From Metallyticus violacea (lineage: Eukaryota; Arthropoda; Insecta; Mantodea; Metallyticidae), in contig CM060833.1 of NCBI GenBank assembly GCA_030762175.1, positions 172,968,501-173,032,500 on the forward strand: a stretch of DNA of 64,000 nt. Direction: 5' to 3'. The notes beneath the pieces were generated by a model that saw only the letters and a list, made by a program, of their open reading frames with translations, was not told the DNA's origin and did not search any database. A program made the translations under genes and the position numbers. Positions within the stretch are counted from its first letter, which is position 1, and each line of letters opens with the position of its first letter. Of the stretch, positions 46,378-56,619 are shown piece after piece.

Positions 46378-46680
46378 CAGATTTTAACTATCGTAATCTA
46401 ACACGTAAATACGAATACATATGCAAACGATCGTATTTACTTGGTGAGAACTAAGCGTGTTTTGCGAAAGTCGTTAGTGTTTTGTTCACTGGACATACGA
46501 GCTATAATTGTTTCTTTTAAAAGCCAACTCAATATGTTTCTGTTTTAGTGAAACCGAAGCCTAAAGTTAGCGTTACACAATTATTTCAGCGAACCAGTCA
46601 AACACAAAATTGCATAAATTTTGCGGTTCTCGTACGAAATTTTGATGAATTTTTAATAATAAATTTAATCATTAGTACTT
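46378..46680. other. intergenic, nothing recognised
   Basis: No recognised features. Confidence 0.5.
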
Positions 46681-46766
46681 TATTTTTAAATCTTTCCTAC
46701 ATCTCGGCTACAGGCATACCGCATATTTTTAAATCTTTCCTACATCTCGGCTACAGGCATACCGCA
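46681..46766. repeat. perfect 43-bp tandem duplication
   Basis: Two identical, adjacent 43-bp units (46681-46723 and 46724-46766) beginning TATTTTTAAATCTTTCC and ending CAGGCATACCGCA. Perfect identity points to a recent slip or repair event. Confidence 0.97.
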
Positions 46767-47468
46767 GCTTTCATTTCTGCTTACCACTCCTTTGTCATAT
46801 CCTTGAACGTCGAAACATGTTCGTACCAGTCTCACGACATTATATATTCGTAGCTTTAGAACAGCGCATTTTCTAACTTTAGCTCATTGTGTACAAGCGG
46901 AATTTACTCAGAACTTTCCTGGCCATTTGCCTCCTTTCATGATGCAAATCGCAAGTGATCTAGTTCATTAAAAGGCTACAGTTTTATCGAGGAAAAGTGG
47001 ATTTAATTGCCAATCTTGAACATACACTAGCAATATCACTTCCGAAATAAGCCCCTTTCGGAATGTTTTCCTTATTAATTTCGTTTAACTGAGGAAGAAC
47101 GACAATGTAATTTCTCCCTTCTCAGCTGAGTTGTAAGAGTGCTGCACGCTTAGCAGATGAGGCCAAACCATCGCATTTGTCATTTATATTTAAATTTCTT
47201 CTTGGGTTTTATGAAATTTTAGAGATCAGGAGGTTATACCAAGCCTGAATTATCTGGTAAACAAAAGGAAAACTCTGTATGTATGCAATGGTATATACTT
47301 TTATACGAAGACCTTAAAATCTTGTTATACTTTTGCAATCTGATTTTTTTTATTTAAATATTTTAATCTCCTTTTTTTCTTTCTTTCTTTCTTTTTCTTT
47401 TTTCTTTCCTTTTTTTTTTTTCACTCCTCTACCTTCTATCCCAAATTGTGACATTCTCAAATGTTATA
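46767..47468. other. intergenic with T-rich tract
   Basis: A T/C-rich run at about 47343-47425. Nothing else recognised. Confidence 0.5.
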
Positions 47469-47875
47469 TAGGACGATTCAAAAGTCGCGCGCCATATGAC
47501 AACTATGTTATTGATGTAGGTATAAAAAGGGAAAATGGTAAAATTGTTTGAAATACATAGTTTTAAATATTGTGCTTGAATATTGCAACGTAAGGACTAA
47601 TTATAGCAATTGTCGAACAATGAAAAGATGATTAAAGGGTACCATTAATAGTCTGCTTGTAAACGCAAGTAACTTAACTCAGTCACAATGGCAAACTGAA
47701 ACATTGAACTGTAATTACTCCGCTTGTACACTAACAGAGGGAGTGTTCTGTTGACGGCACGTCCGAATATGGTGTAGGTAACTGATTTATAATTATATAT
47801 TTCCAACAAATTTTCCCTCTTTTCTTTTTCTAATAACGGAGTTGTATAATGGTGTGTGACTTTTATATCGTCCTG
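47469..47875. mobile_element. MITE-like element with ~27-bp terminal inverted repeats
   Basis: The left end TAGGACGATTCAAAAGTC pairs with the complement of the right end, CAGGACGATATAAAAGTC, and the likeness continues for about nine more bases with few mismatches. TA lies immediately outside each end (47467-47468 and 47876-47877), the usual target duplication of Tc1/mariner-superfamily elements. The 407-bp interior has no transposase, so movement would need an enzyme in trans. Which family supplied it is unknown; the transposase remnants at 19020 and 30770 lack visible ends to compare. Confidence 0.75.
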
Positions 47876-47877
47876 TA

Positions 47878-48370
47878 TACGAAATACGCTTCATTTAGGT
47901 AATTCACCTTATGCTAGTTCAAGCCCAAAAGTAATTACAACTCGTATTGAGGGTTGTGTAAATTGCAAATGGCCACTATACAAAACTATATCAAGACTTT
48001 GCGCAGCGAAGCGGTTTTGTCGGCGGCGTCGCGCTGTTCGCCAATTATGAAGCGGTTTATCGTTAATTGATTAATTATCGCTCACGCTTCAAAGACAACC
48101 ATTTCGGGAGATACTCTGATGTTTTGTTGATTCATACTCAACAGGACTGGGAGAGCAGATCAGTAGTATTAATATAAACACGCGGTGCGACATTGTGTGT
48201 GCGTGCGCGCGCTCGTGCGGTTTATTGTTCTTAAGATCTTTGGCGATTTCCGGTGTTTAGCGTACGATATACTTAGCTACGTACCTGCCCGAGTGGAACT
48301 TGAAGTGAAACTGAATCCTGCTGGGAGAGAATAGTCAGGGCATGCGTACGCACGGATAATCAGACTTTCC
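47878..48370. promoter_or_regulatory. CpG-rich patch with homeodomain-like sites (candidate)
   Basis: From about 47995 to 48240 CpG is much denser than in surrounding DNA (GCGAAGCGG, CGGCGGCGTCGCGC, GCGTGCGCGCGCTCGTGCGG). The stretch also holds TTAATTGATTAATTA, overlapping homeodomain cores, and AATATAAACACG, which could serve as a TATA box at 48173. No long open frame covers it. A promoter, enhancer or untranslated first exon would fit; direction is not known. Confidence 0.3.
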
Positions 48371-50879
48371 CTTACAGACAGCGGCCGTCTTGAGGCTTCA
48401 ATGCCGAACGGCTGTGATGAAAGTTAAATTCCAGGGAATACTGTAGGGATACGAAGCGATGTACAAATCTTAAGCAATGGTGTATGTACTCTACCAACCT
48501 TGGTGTAAAGTGCAAGCGGAGAGAACACAGCGGTTTCGTAGCACAGAAAAACAATCAATTGTAAGCCTAAAATAAACTATTTAGCTTAAATGTTAATCAC
48601 ATTGCGTTTTAGTTTTTATACAGCTAAGTACAACTGGAAAGATTAATCTAACAATAATAGTAAATAACATAATAATGATACAGGAAAGGAATATGCATTT
48701 ATGCCTGAAAATTAAATTTATTTTTTAAATGCACATGTATATCTTCAGTAAACATTGTTTTTACTGCATTCTCTGCTGTAGCGCCCTGTAATAATCTTCA
48801 CAAATTCAACTTGTTGAGGAATTAGCTTAGTTTACGCATCTCCTTCGTGATGAGATATTTTTAAGTTCTTGTGTTTTTCTTAATTAATGTTGTGACTTTT
48901 TCCTTTATTTAATACTCGAGCTTTCAGTTTAGGTTATACGTATTTTTAGGTTGGCTTCTAGAAAAAATGCATATTCTTAAACTTCTTCAGAAGCGTTAAA
49001 TATTCATATTTATATAAAAGTATTAACAGAAAAATTAACCATATAGTTCATTAATACTCCTTGAACAGCGCCTTAATATGCAAGAAACAAAATAATGCGG
49101 AGTGCAACAGTTAAAAGATTTTATATTCCTCTGCCATTTTATTACTTTAAATCTGAGAATTAACCCACGTTTTGCTATATCTGTTGACTAGTTAATGGCA
49201 GAAACCAAAATAATATTGTTCGATAATACTCCAATTTGGGATAGTTCACAAAAAAACTGCTTATAAATGTTCAATAATTACAAAGGCTGTATAATTTCAG
49301 GTTTTCAGATATTTAGAAGTTTAAAATTAAACGTGCAAAATTTAGGGTTTTAAAAAGGCATTATACATCTACAACAAGTAATCGAACTTGACGAAGGTTA
49401 ACACTAAAGTGATTTTGTGGTCATATATTTAAGAAGTTTCTTTAATCACCAGTTAAGCCTAAATTAGTGTTAATGTTAACATTATTAAATGCAGAAATTG
49501 TTTTATATTTGAAATAAAATGTTACTCTTTTCCTATTATTGACAATGTACCTCTAAAGCAAGGAAGAAAATAGTGAGTCAATAGTAATGAATCAGTTCGG
49601 AAACAGTAAGCTGAAATAAATTGTCATATTCCTATATTTTATAAAAAAAAAATGTAAGAAGTGAAGTCGTACTTTCGCTGTAATGTTCCATAAGGAAACA
49701 TAATGCGTTATGGACAGAGTGAGTATTTCGGTACAAGATCCTGGAAAACGCGAAATCTCGGTTCGTTACAAACATACAACCATAAAACATGTGTACACAT
49801 TAAGCGGTAATGAATTTGCTGATAGTGTTGTGCCGCAATATCTGCAGAGCATCCTGTTTCATTTCGCTGCAGCTCTTTATCTATCATAGACAGCATTGGA
49901 TACAGAGGTCGAAGTTGCCCATTATCTCAATGTATTCATCATTAGAGCAATGTTACACAGTATTTGTGAGAAAATTCACGGTAGGACATGAACGTGTTAT
50001 TTTCCAAGGATTGCTCATCATCAAGATCTCCTGTGGTAACTCCGCCATTTTCTTAAGGTTGCCTTTTATGAACATTAACAATGAACTGGACACAAACATT
50101 CCATGTGAAGTTATTGTGATTAGTGAGGATTTCTTTAGCCCACTTTGTATATACAGTGTCGAGTTTTGCTCTGTCTGAAAAGTGGTAGCGCAGCTTGCAA
50201 TAAAAGAGTGTTTCTCTGTATGCTCTAATTTATCTTTAAGATATTCACATTTTCTTGGATCGTGTACCAATGTTTTCAAATTCAGCTATTTAAATTATGG
50301 TAGGTAATGCATCCTGTTGGTTTTAAATGGATGAGCAGTAGCTATTATTTATACAGTGCCTGTTCCATAAATAAAAAACTAAGCCAGCTAAAGTTCAAGC
50401 AAGAACTCTTTATTTCTTCTAAAACTCAGAATCATGGATTTTTTATATTTTTATTTATTTACTTTACATTGGCTATGTATGCATCATACCCTTATAACGA
50501 CCAAATATTCTATATTGGTTCAACATGAAACCGTTGACAAATGAACATATCTGCGCAGTTACGAAGTGAAAAGCAATTATGTTTAATAATGAGTTTAAAA
50601 GTGTTCATAATATCAGAGCAACGGATCGTTAATATAAGCTGCGATTAGCTTCCTCAGCTGTGTAACAAAGGAGTATCATTTACAGGGTATTAAATGCAAC
50701 AAACACACTCTGGCACATGACAGTTTGCCATTTGCCTTTCAACAAACTGATAGCAGAACTAATTTCGTGGTGGTGTTCAAATGTATGTGAACTAATAAGG
50801 CCTTTCACTGCCTTAGAGAAGCATTGCCGTATCGACTGTTGCTGTAAACTTACATAAAATATAATGTAATGCTCAGTTT

Positions 50880-50884
<5 letters not shown>
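48371..50884. other. intergenic, nothing recognised
   Basis: Open frames on both strands at 49708-50279 overlap one another and lack recognisable domains. Otherwise AT-rich. Confidence 0.45.

Positions 50885-50911
<27 letters not shown>
50885..50911. repeat. A27 homopolymer
   Basis: Twenty-seven A in a row. It may be the tail of a plus-strand retroposed sequence, but no flanking duplication was found. Confidence 0.95.
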
Positions 50912-51078
50912 GTCAATGCAGTGAAATTAAAACAATATGTATTTTAAAAAGAATGAAAATGTTCCACTAAAGACACCAAGGTTTATGTTAAAACTGTATA
51001 CGTCCAATAAAAGAGATTATGTTGTGATGTTTATCTTGCCATGTTTATTTTTGTTTTAGACATTCCCTGCAGTGCGTT

Positions 51079-51333
51079 TACTTTCCTCCTAAACCCAAAT
51101 ACGCGGGCTTAATCCCAGCCAGGATCGATGGATATTTGTCAGGTGTAAACTTTCTAAGTAAGCGAAGTAAAGTCGTAGTCCAGTGTCATAGATTTACGGC
51201 AGATAAAACAACCACAAGCCTGAAAGAAGACCTCTGAGCAAAACTGTCGGCCGTTTCACACCCTGTAGTGAATGGGGCTCTAATGACTTGTGACGTTATA
51301 GAGCGTCCGTAAATAAACAGATTAAAATTAAAA
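51079..51333 (+). repeat. SINE family A, 5'-truncated copy
   Basis: Begins within the anticodon-arm region (TACTTTCCTCCTAAACCCAA), keeps a damaged B box, the body (CCTGAAAGAAGACCTCTGAG, GTCGGCCGTTTCACACCC) and the terminal GAGCGTCCGTAAATAAAC with A-rich tail. A perfect 11-bp duplication TGCAGTGCGTT lies at 51068-51078 and 51334-51344. Because the A box is missing, this copy lacks a complete internal promoter. Confidence 0.93.
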
Positions 51334-51344
51334 TGCAGTGCGTT

Positions 51345-51624
51345 ATAATAAGTTGTCTGTTACAGCTCTTCAGAAATAGTTCATGAAAATTCATGAAAAA
51401 CAGATTGTGATAAGAATCGTTTTTAACACAGAAAAGCCATGCAGTTTATGTCGTTTACTTTGCATTTCTTTGAAGACTATAAATCACAACATTTGGGCAC
51501 CGATACACAGATGACAGAAGCTATCTGCTACTTATCGATTAGCTGTTGCAGGCAAGTAGGATCACAAATCTATTTAGATACTTCAACTGAAAAAAATCAC
51601 AGGTGAGCGGTCACCTGGGTGGCT
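51345..51624. other. intergenic, nothing recognised
   Basis: Left flank of the satellite array; no recognised features. Confidence 0.5.
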
Positions 51625-52305
51625 GTGTCATATTGTACTTACTTCAGAAGTTCTTTGTTATGAAGCGATGCTTCATTCTGTTGTGCCATGTTGTACTTAC
51701 TTCAGAAGTTCTTTGTCTGTTATGAGGCGATGCTTCATTCTGTTGTGCCATGTTGTACTTATTTCAGAAGTTCTTTGTTATGAAGCGATGCTTCATTCTG
51801 TTGTGCCATGTTGTACTTATTTCAGAAGTTCTTTGTCTGTTATGAGGCGATGCTTCATTCTGTTGTGCCATGTTGTACTTATTTCAGAAGTTCTTTGTCT
51901 GTTATGAGGCGATGCTTCATTCTGTTGTGCCATGTTGTACTTATTTCAGAAGTTCTTTGTCTGTTATGAGGCGATGCTTCATTCTGTTGTGCCATGTTGT
52001 ACTTATTTCAGAAGTTCTTTGTTATGAGGGGATACTTCATTCTATTGTGCCATGTTGTACTTACTTCAGAAGTTCTTTGTCTGTTATGAGGGGATACTTC
52101 ATTCTGTTGTGCCATGTTGCGCTTATTTCAGAAGTTCTTTGTCTGCTATGAGGGGATACTTCATTCTATTGTGCCATGTTGTACTTATTTCAGAAGTTCT
52201 TTGTCTGCTATGAGGGGATACTTCATTCTATTGTGCCATGTTGTACTTATTTCGGAAGTTCTTTGTCTGTTATGAGGCGATGCTTCATTCTGTTGTGCCA
52301 TGTTG
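51625..52305. repeat. 62-bp satellite array, left block
   Basis: About eleven units. Taken at TTGTGCCATGTTG, starts are 51681, 51743, 51801, 51863, 51925, 51987, 52045, 52107, 52169, 52231 and 52293: eight intervals of 62 bp and two of 58 bp, the short ones lacking CTGT after CTTTG. Two sequence types alternate in blocks: GGCGATGCTTCATTCTG and GGGGATACTTCATTCTA. Open frames through the array are a by-product of repeated sequence. Confidence 0.97.
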
Positions 52306-52307
52306 TA

Positions 52308-53597
52308 CGAGGGTGGTCTGAAAAGTTTCCGACCTAATAAAGATACAAGACATTTTTTCAGAATTTTTTTTATTATTTTTCAACATAGTCTCCTTGTAAC
52401 TCTACACACTTCTCCCAGCGATGCTCCCATCTCTGTAACCCGTCCAAATAGTACTCGGCGTTTTTCTCTGCAAAATAATTGTTCACAAAGGTGATTGCCT
52501 CTTTATTTGACGAAAATCTCTATCCTCCGAGCGCAATTTTCAGATGAGGGAACAAAAAGAAGTAGCTTGGGGCTAGATCTGGTGAGTAAGGCGGATGGTC
52601 AAGCAGTTCAAACCGTAATTCGTGGATTTTCGCCATTGCAACCGCTGAGGTGTGAGACGGTGCGTTGTCTTGGTGAAACAGGATTTTCTTTTTCTGCAAA
52701 TGTGGCCGTTTTTCCGCAAGTTCTGCCTTCAGCTTGTCAAGTAATGATGCGTAGTATGCTCCTGTAATGGTTTTTCCTCTTTGAAGATAATCGATTAAAA
52801 TAACTCCATGACTATCCCAAAAACAGTCGCCATCACTTTCCCAGCCGAAAAAACAGTTTTTGCTTTTTTTTGGAGCCGGTTTCCCCTATGAAGTCTGTTT
52901 GGACTGTATTTTTGTTTCGGGCGTATAATGGTGTATCCAAGTTTCATCTACAGTAATTAATCGGCGCCAAAACTCGGATTTATTGCGCCTAAACTGCGCC
53001 AACAGAGCGTTGGAAATGTTCATTCGAACACGTTTTTGGTCTAACATAAGCAAACGCGGCACCCAACGCGCGGACAGCTTTCTCATGTCTAAATGTTGAT
53101 TTTATATGTGACAAACACGTTCTTTTGACATGTTCATAGCCTCTGCTATCTCTCTCACTTTAATTCGGCGGTCGTCTAGCACCTTTTGGTGAACTTTGGC
53201 GATGTTTTCGTCGGTAGTTGCAGTTTTTGGATGTCCCGAACGTTCATCGTCTCCCAAGCTCTTACGGTCACGTTTAAATTCAGCTGCCCAAAATTTCACT
53301 GTGGTAAATGATGGTGCAGAGTCCCCATACACAGAATCCAACTCGTCTTTGATTTGCGTAGACGTATTGCCTTTCAAAAGCAAATATTTAATGACAGCTT
53401 GATACTCGATTTTGTCCATTTTCATAAAAACACTCACTTCAACTCACTCCAACGACTGTTACATAACAACTGAGTGTCCAAAAAGGCTGAAACTTTGGTG
53501 AGTAACTGTCAACAGATGAACAACGAAATTCACAAGCTTTTATTTACGAGTACTGCCATCTTCATGTTGAGGTCGGGAATTTTCCAGACCACCCTTG
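52308..53597 (-). mobile_element. mariner transposon, 1290 bp, intact ends, dead gene
   Basis: The left end CGAGGGTGGTCTGAAAAG matches the complement of the right end, CAAGGGTGGTCTGGAAAA; over 28 bp I count four mismatches. TA flanks both sides (52306-52307, 53598-53599), the normal mariner target duplication. Length is typical of the family. Removing the element rejoins a satellite unit exactly, so the insertion is younger than the array. Transposase is on the minus strand. Confidence 0.97.
52373..53437 (-). pseudogene. mariner transposase, three premature stops
   Basis: Conceptual span of about 354 codons, the usual mariner length, all in one overall frame. The N-terminus has MDKIEYQAVIKYLLLKG and a helix-turn-helix region; then VKFWAAEFKRDRKSLGDDER and GHPKTATTDENI; WVPRLL; LITVDETWIHHYTPETK with the first catalytic Asp; HQDNAPSHTSAVAMAKI with the second. 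The third Asp of the D,D34D triad should follow SPDLAPS, but codon 52562-52564 is Tyr. In-frame stops lie at 53102-53104, 52886-52888 and 52520-52522, and a compensated frame disturbance at about 52815-52872 garbles some 15 residues. Intact relatives cut and paste the element; this copy cannot. Confidence 0.95.
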
Positions 53598-53599
53598 TA

Positions 53600-53769
53600 C
53601 TTACTTCAGAAGATCTTTGTTATGAAGCGATGCTCATTCTGTTGTGCCATATTGCGCTTATTTCAGAAGTTTTTTGTCTCTTATGAGGCGATGCTTCATT
53701 CTGTTGTGCCATGTTGTACTTACTTCAGAAGTTCTTTGTCTGTTATGAGGGGATACTTCATTCTGTTGT
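53600..53769. repeat. 62-bp satellite array, right block
   Basis: Continuation of the array after the mariner, with unit starts at 53642, 53704 and a last partial unit at 53766. Both unit types occur here too. The array ends where SINE family E begins. Confidence 0.95.
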
Positions 53770-53776
53770 AAACTGA

Positions 53777-54158
53777 GCAGGTGGCTCAGGCGTCAATGCT
53801 TGCAGCTTGCACTCGGGATTTCCCGGGTTCAAATCCCTTGGGGGTGACCTTCGGCTTTTTCGTGGTCGCTTAGGCGTATGCTGAGATGGGTCTTTCTGCT
53901 CTCGAACTGGTTCTGTTACAGGTCGGAAACGCCAGGAGAAGTATTGCGGTGTGGCTTGCGCTTTGGATAGAGTCCTGTCGCGGCGTCTTGAATGGAACCT
54001 TCCTTTCCAAAGTGATCGAACTCTTTGAAGAATAGCTCCGCCGGGGTCGGATCTTCTATGTGGAAACAATTTTGGGGACCCTTTCTAAGTCCGTACCTGG
54101 CCGCCGATATCTCCCTCATCTCACCTCAACCATAGGCAAAACGGCCAGCTCTTAAGCA
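53777..54158 (+). repeat. SINE family E, tRNA-derived, ~382 bp
   Basis: Head GCAGGTGGCTCAGGCGTCAA has a perfect A box (TGGCTCAGGCG) and GGGTTCAAATCCCTTGGG a perfect B box at normal spacing. A long GC-rich body follows (GTCCTGTCGCGGCGTCTTGA and GCTCCGCCGGGGTCGGATC). A 7-bp duplication AAACTGA at 53770-53776 and 54159-54165 suggests the borders. Minus-strand open frames inside it are due to its GC-richness. Confidence 0.8.
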
Positions 54159-54540
54159 AAACTGAAGTAATAAAATATCCTCCCTTTCTGGCCCTCCTCC
54201 ATTCCTTGTCATGTCAACTGCATCTTGACTAAATAGCAATATGTCCTGGAAGGGGTTGTTAAGATTGGTGTTAACAAGCACATAATTGGAGGGGGGCAGC
54301 AGCGCATACGTGGTAACAACATGACGCTATGGTTTTGCAAGATTAAGTGGACTTCCGCCTTCTTTGAGATGTGAAGATGAACAGACGTGTCCCAGTCCCA
54401 TAAGATCATCTATGGTAGGATGCCAGTTATTGAGAAAAGGGTGTAACGGATTAGAGAGTATTAAGATCTGAGTGCAATCCCCGGTAGCGAACATAAGACT
54501 AAGGAAAGCAGTTGTCATAGATATAGTACATATTCTCAAA
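54159..54540. other. intergenic or unrecognised repeat flank
   Basis: Somewhat GC-richer than average, with overlapping short open frames on the minus strand. It may be the 5' part of the repeat that follows, but I could not match it to 36 kb. Confidence 0.35.
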
Positions 54541-55210
54541 GTGAATACCCATGGGGAACATGTAATGTTTTCAGGCGAGAAAGCATTCTGCAACCAGCCA
54601 GACAGAGATAACCAACCAGATTATCTCTGTCGTTATTAGAGGGTACATACTACCCAGAGTGCATCTTTCCTACAGGTAAGTAAGCGATGCAATTTTAAAT
54701 TAAAGTAAATCTTGGTTATTATTACGTTTTAGATCAAAGCTGGAGATTATAGATATGCAGTATTTTAAATGTCTCGGTAACTGCACTTCCAACATCAACA
54801 TACAAAAGTGGGCAGATATACAAGACATGCAAATCACACTTCTCTGCAGATGCTCAAATTAATTTTAAAAGAATTAAATTTTAGTACGTGAAGCATGGTA
54901 TTCGCCCGTGATTTTTTTAATGTAAAACCTTTCTTTCATCCATACATCTCTGTTATGCGATAAGTAGTTTGAAGTTCGTGAGACTCGTCCCTCGAATTTC
55001 TAGCAGTTCTGATCGCTGTTGGATGTAAAATGACGTCCTGGATTACAGAAACCCTCGCGGAAATGATGCAGGCTACTTGAGATCTGAACGTTATATGCAA
55101 AGACTTCCATGAGAGCAAGAGTGGACAAGTTATGACGTAAATGTAATAACGGCTATTGGTTAAACCATTAAAAGCAAATATAAAGTAATAATCTACTCTC
55201 ATTCTATGAT
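54541..55210 (+). pseudogene. Tc1-like transposase-derived dispersed repeat, copy 2
   Basis: GEHVMFSGEKAFCNQPDRDN near 54554 parallels GENVIFSEEKVFCNLSHGGK at 36 kb and resembles the first-Asp region of Tc1-type transposases. Patches further right (GACATGCAAATCACACTT, GACGTCCTGGATTACAGAAA, AGGCTACTTGAGATCTGAAC) match copy 1 in the same order. Unlike copy 1, it has no SINE inside. The level of decay makes the family call tentative. Confidence 0.4.
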
Positions 55211-56223
55211 CTCTTCATTATAATAGTTTCCGTTCATTATATGATAGAATAGCTCTGACAATTTACATCATTATTTAGAATATTAAGTTTCATTTTATGA
55301 CATTGCCGCCTCATGTTTTATTTAAATAACTATTACGACAACAACCAAATTAGAAATTGTTGTCACCTATCTTATTTCACTCTTATCATTGCGGGGTGGT
55401 TTGCTTTTAGGAGGAACGAGCAGAAGATTGCTGCCAGCCTAACGAAGAATAAAATTGTTCGGATAAAAGATTTGCTTAGGAGTGTACATGCATGTTCTAA
55501 CGACTTCCTCCAGAGTATAACAACCTCATTTTCGCGTGCATGTCATTGGGGATGATGCCTAAATGACTGAATTACTGATTTCCACATCAGTGACCCGTTT
55601 TCGACCCTAGACTGGGACATGAAATTTGTCGTGGACAAAATGGCATGATAGGTTTACTCCAATTTAGTCCCAATAGCTGCTCCATCATTATCCTAGCATA
55701 ATACAGTCAGCCATCTGATAATCGAATAGAACAGGCCAACACAGCTACCACCCACTTGCTAAGCAATTTCCATCAGAGAGGTCAGTTCATGTAGGAACAA
55801 CCACCAATTTATTTTGCAGTAGTACAAAATTTAATTTCTTAGTCATAGAAAAAAATATATTAGAGGGTCCAAAAAGTTAAATGAATCTTTTATCCCGCAA
55901 AAAGATCCATTCACAGATGTAAACTTTCACTTTGTTGAAATTGTTATTTAGGGTCTTTCAACCAGCTTTAATTTTAATAGTTTCACTGAAAATAAATTTT
56001 AATTATCCTCTTATCCAGTGGCTCAAATAATAATCAAAATCTATAAAACCATATTCAGATTAAAACATTTACAAGCCTTCAGACAGCAGACCTCACAAGA
56101 GTAAATAAATAAATCATGTTGGAAGAAAGTTGGCACCAGACTGACTACCTTAGCGAAGAGCTTTGTTTTCTTCTTGTTAATGTCTTAATTTTTTTAAGTT
56201 ACCTTTGCGGCCCTCGTAGATAC
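55211..56223. other. intergenic, nothing recognised
   Basis: An 80-codon open frame at 55313-55555 is not recognised. No other signal. Confidence 0.45.
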
Positions 56224-56311
56224 AGTGAGGTTATTTGAGTTACTAGCCGGCAGAATGCTGCTGCTAACTGGGAGAAGCGACCAGGTAGCCCGTAACTCAA
56301 ATAACCTCACT
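56224..56311. repeat. perfect 20-bp inverted repeat, 48-nt loop
   Basis: AGTGAGGTTATTTGAGTTAC at 56224-56243 is exactly complementary to 56292-56311. The loop between holds CTGCTGCTAACTGGGAGAAG. The stem would be stable as RNA or cruciform DNA. It is not part of a recognised element. Confidence 0.93.
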
Positions 56312-56619
56312 ATATTTAGAACTGTTTAGTAAATGCGTGCAAACATGTTGCCAACACTAGATTGTTTTGGACGTCACCTTGGCAACGTGTGACTGTTGAA
56401 GGATGATGTATATGATTATAAAGTTACGAAACTTAATTTGTGTTTCAGAGCTATTTTCCTGCTTAAATGTTCAACAAGGGTCAAAATAGAGAACGCAAAA
56501 TACATAAATTTCATGTGTTAATAAAAAAGTTACTTTTTGCAACGGGCAGACATTAAAGCGAAGCTGAACAAACATCTGCACCTAGAATTGCATATTAATA
56601 GATAGGCGAGTTTAGATAT
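56312..56619. other. intergenic, nothing recognised
   Basis: May contain the decayed 5' end of the mariner that follows; no inverted repeat found. Confidence 0.4.

Noticed and set aside
49708..50279. Opposing open frames of 122 and 108 codons
   Set aside because: No domain, no codon bias, no splice signals; mutual overlap suggests chance in a stop-poor stretch.
50885..50911. A27 run as the tail of a processed pseudogene
   Set aside because: No duplication was found on the left flank, and the sequence before it shows no coding similarity.
51668..52151. Two long open frames of repeated Cys-rich sequence that look like a repeat protein
   Set aside because: They are translations of the 62-bp satellite. 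Because 62 and 58 are not multiples of three, the frames change between units.
53777..53850. Genuine tRNA gene
   Set aside because: Both promoter boxes are perfect, but a matching acceptor stem is lacking and a ~300-bp body follows.
54209..54593. Minus-strand open frames of 66 and 88 codons
   Set aside because: They overlap in different frames and match no family; likely decayed repeat sequence.
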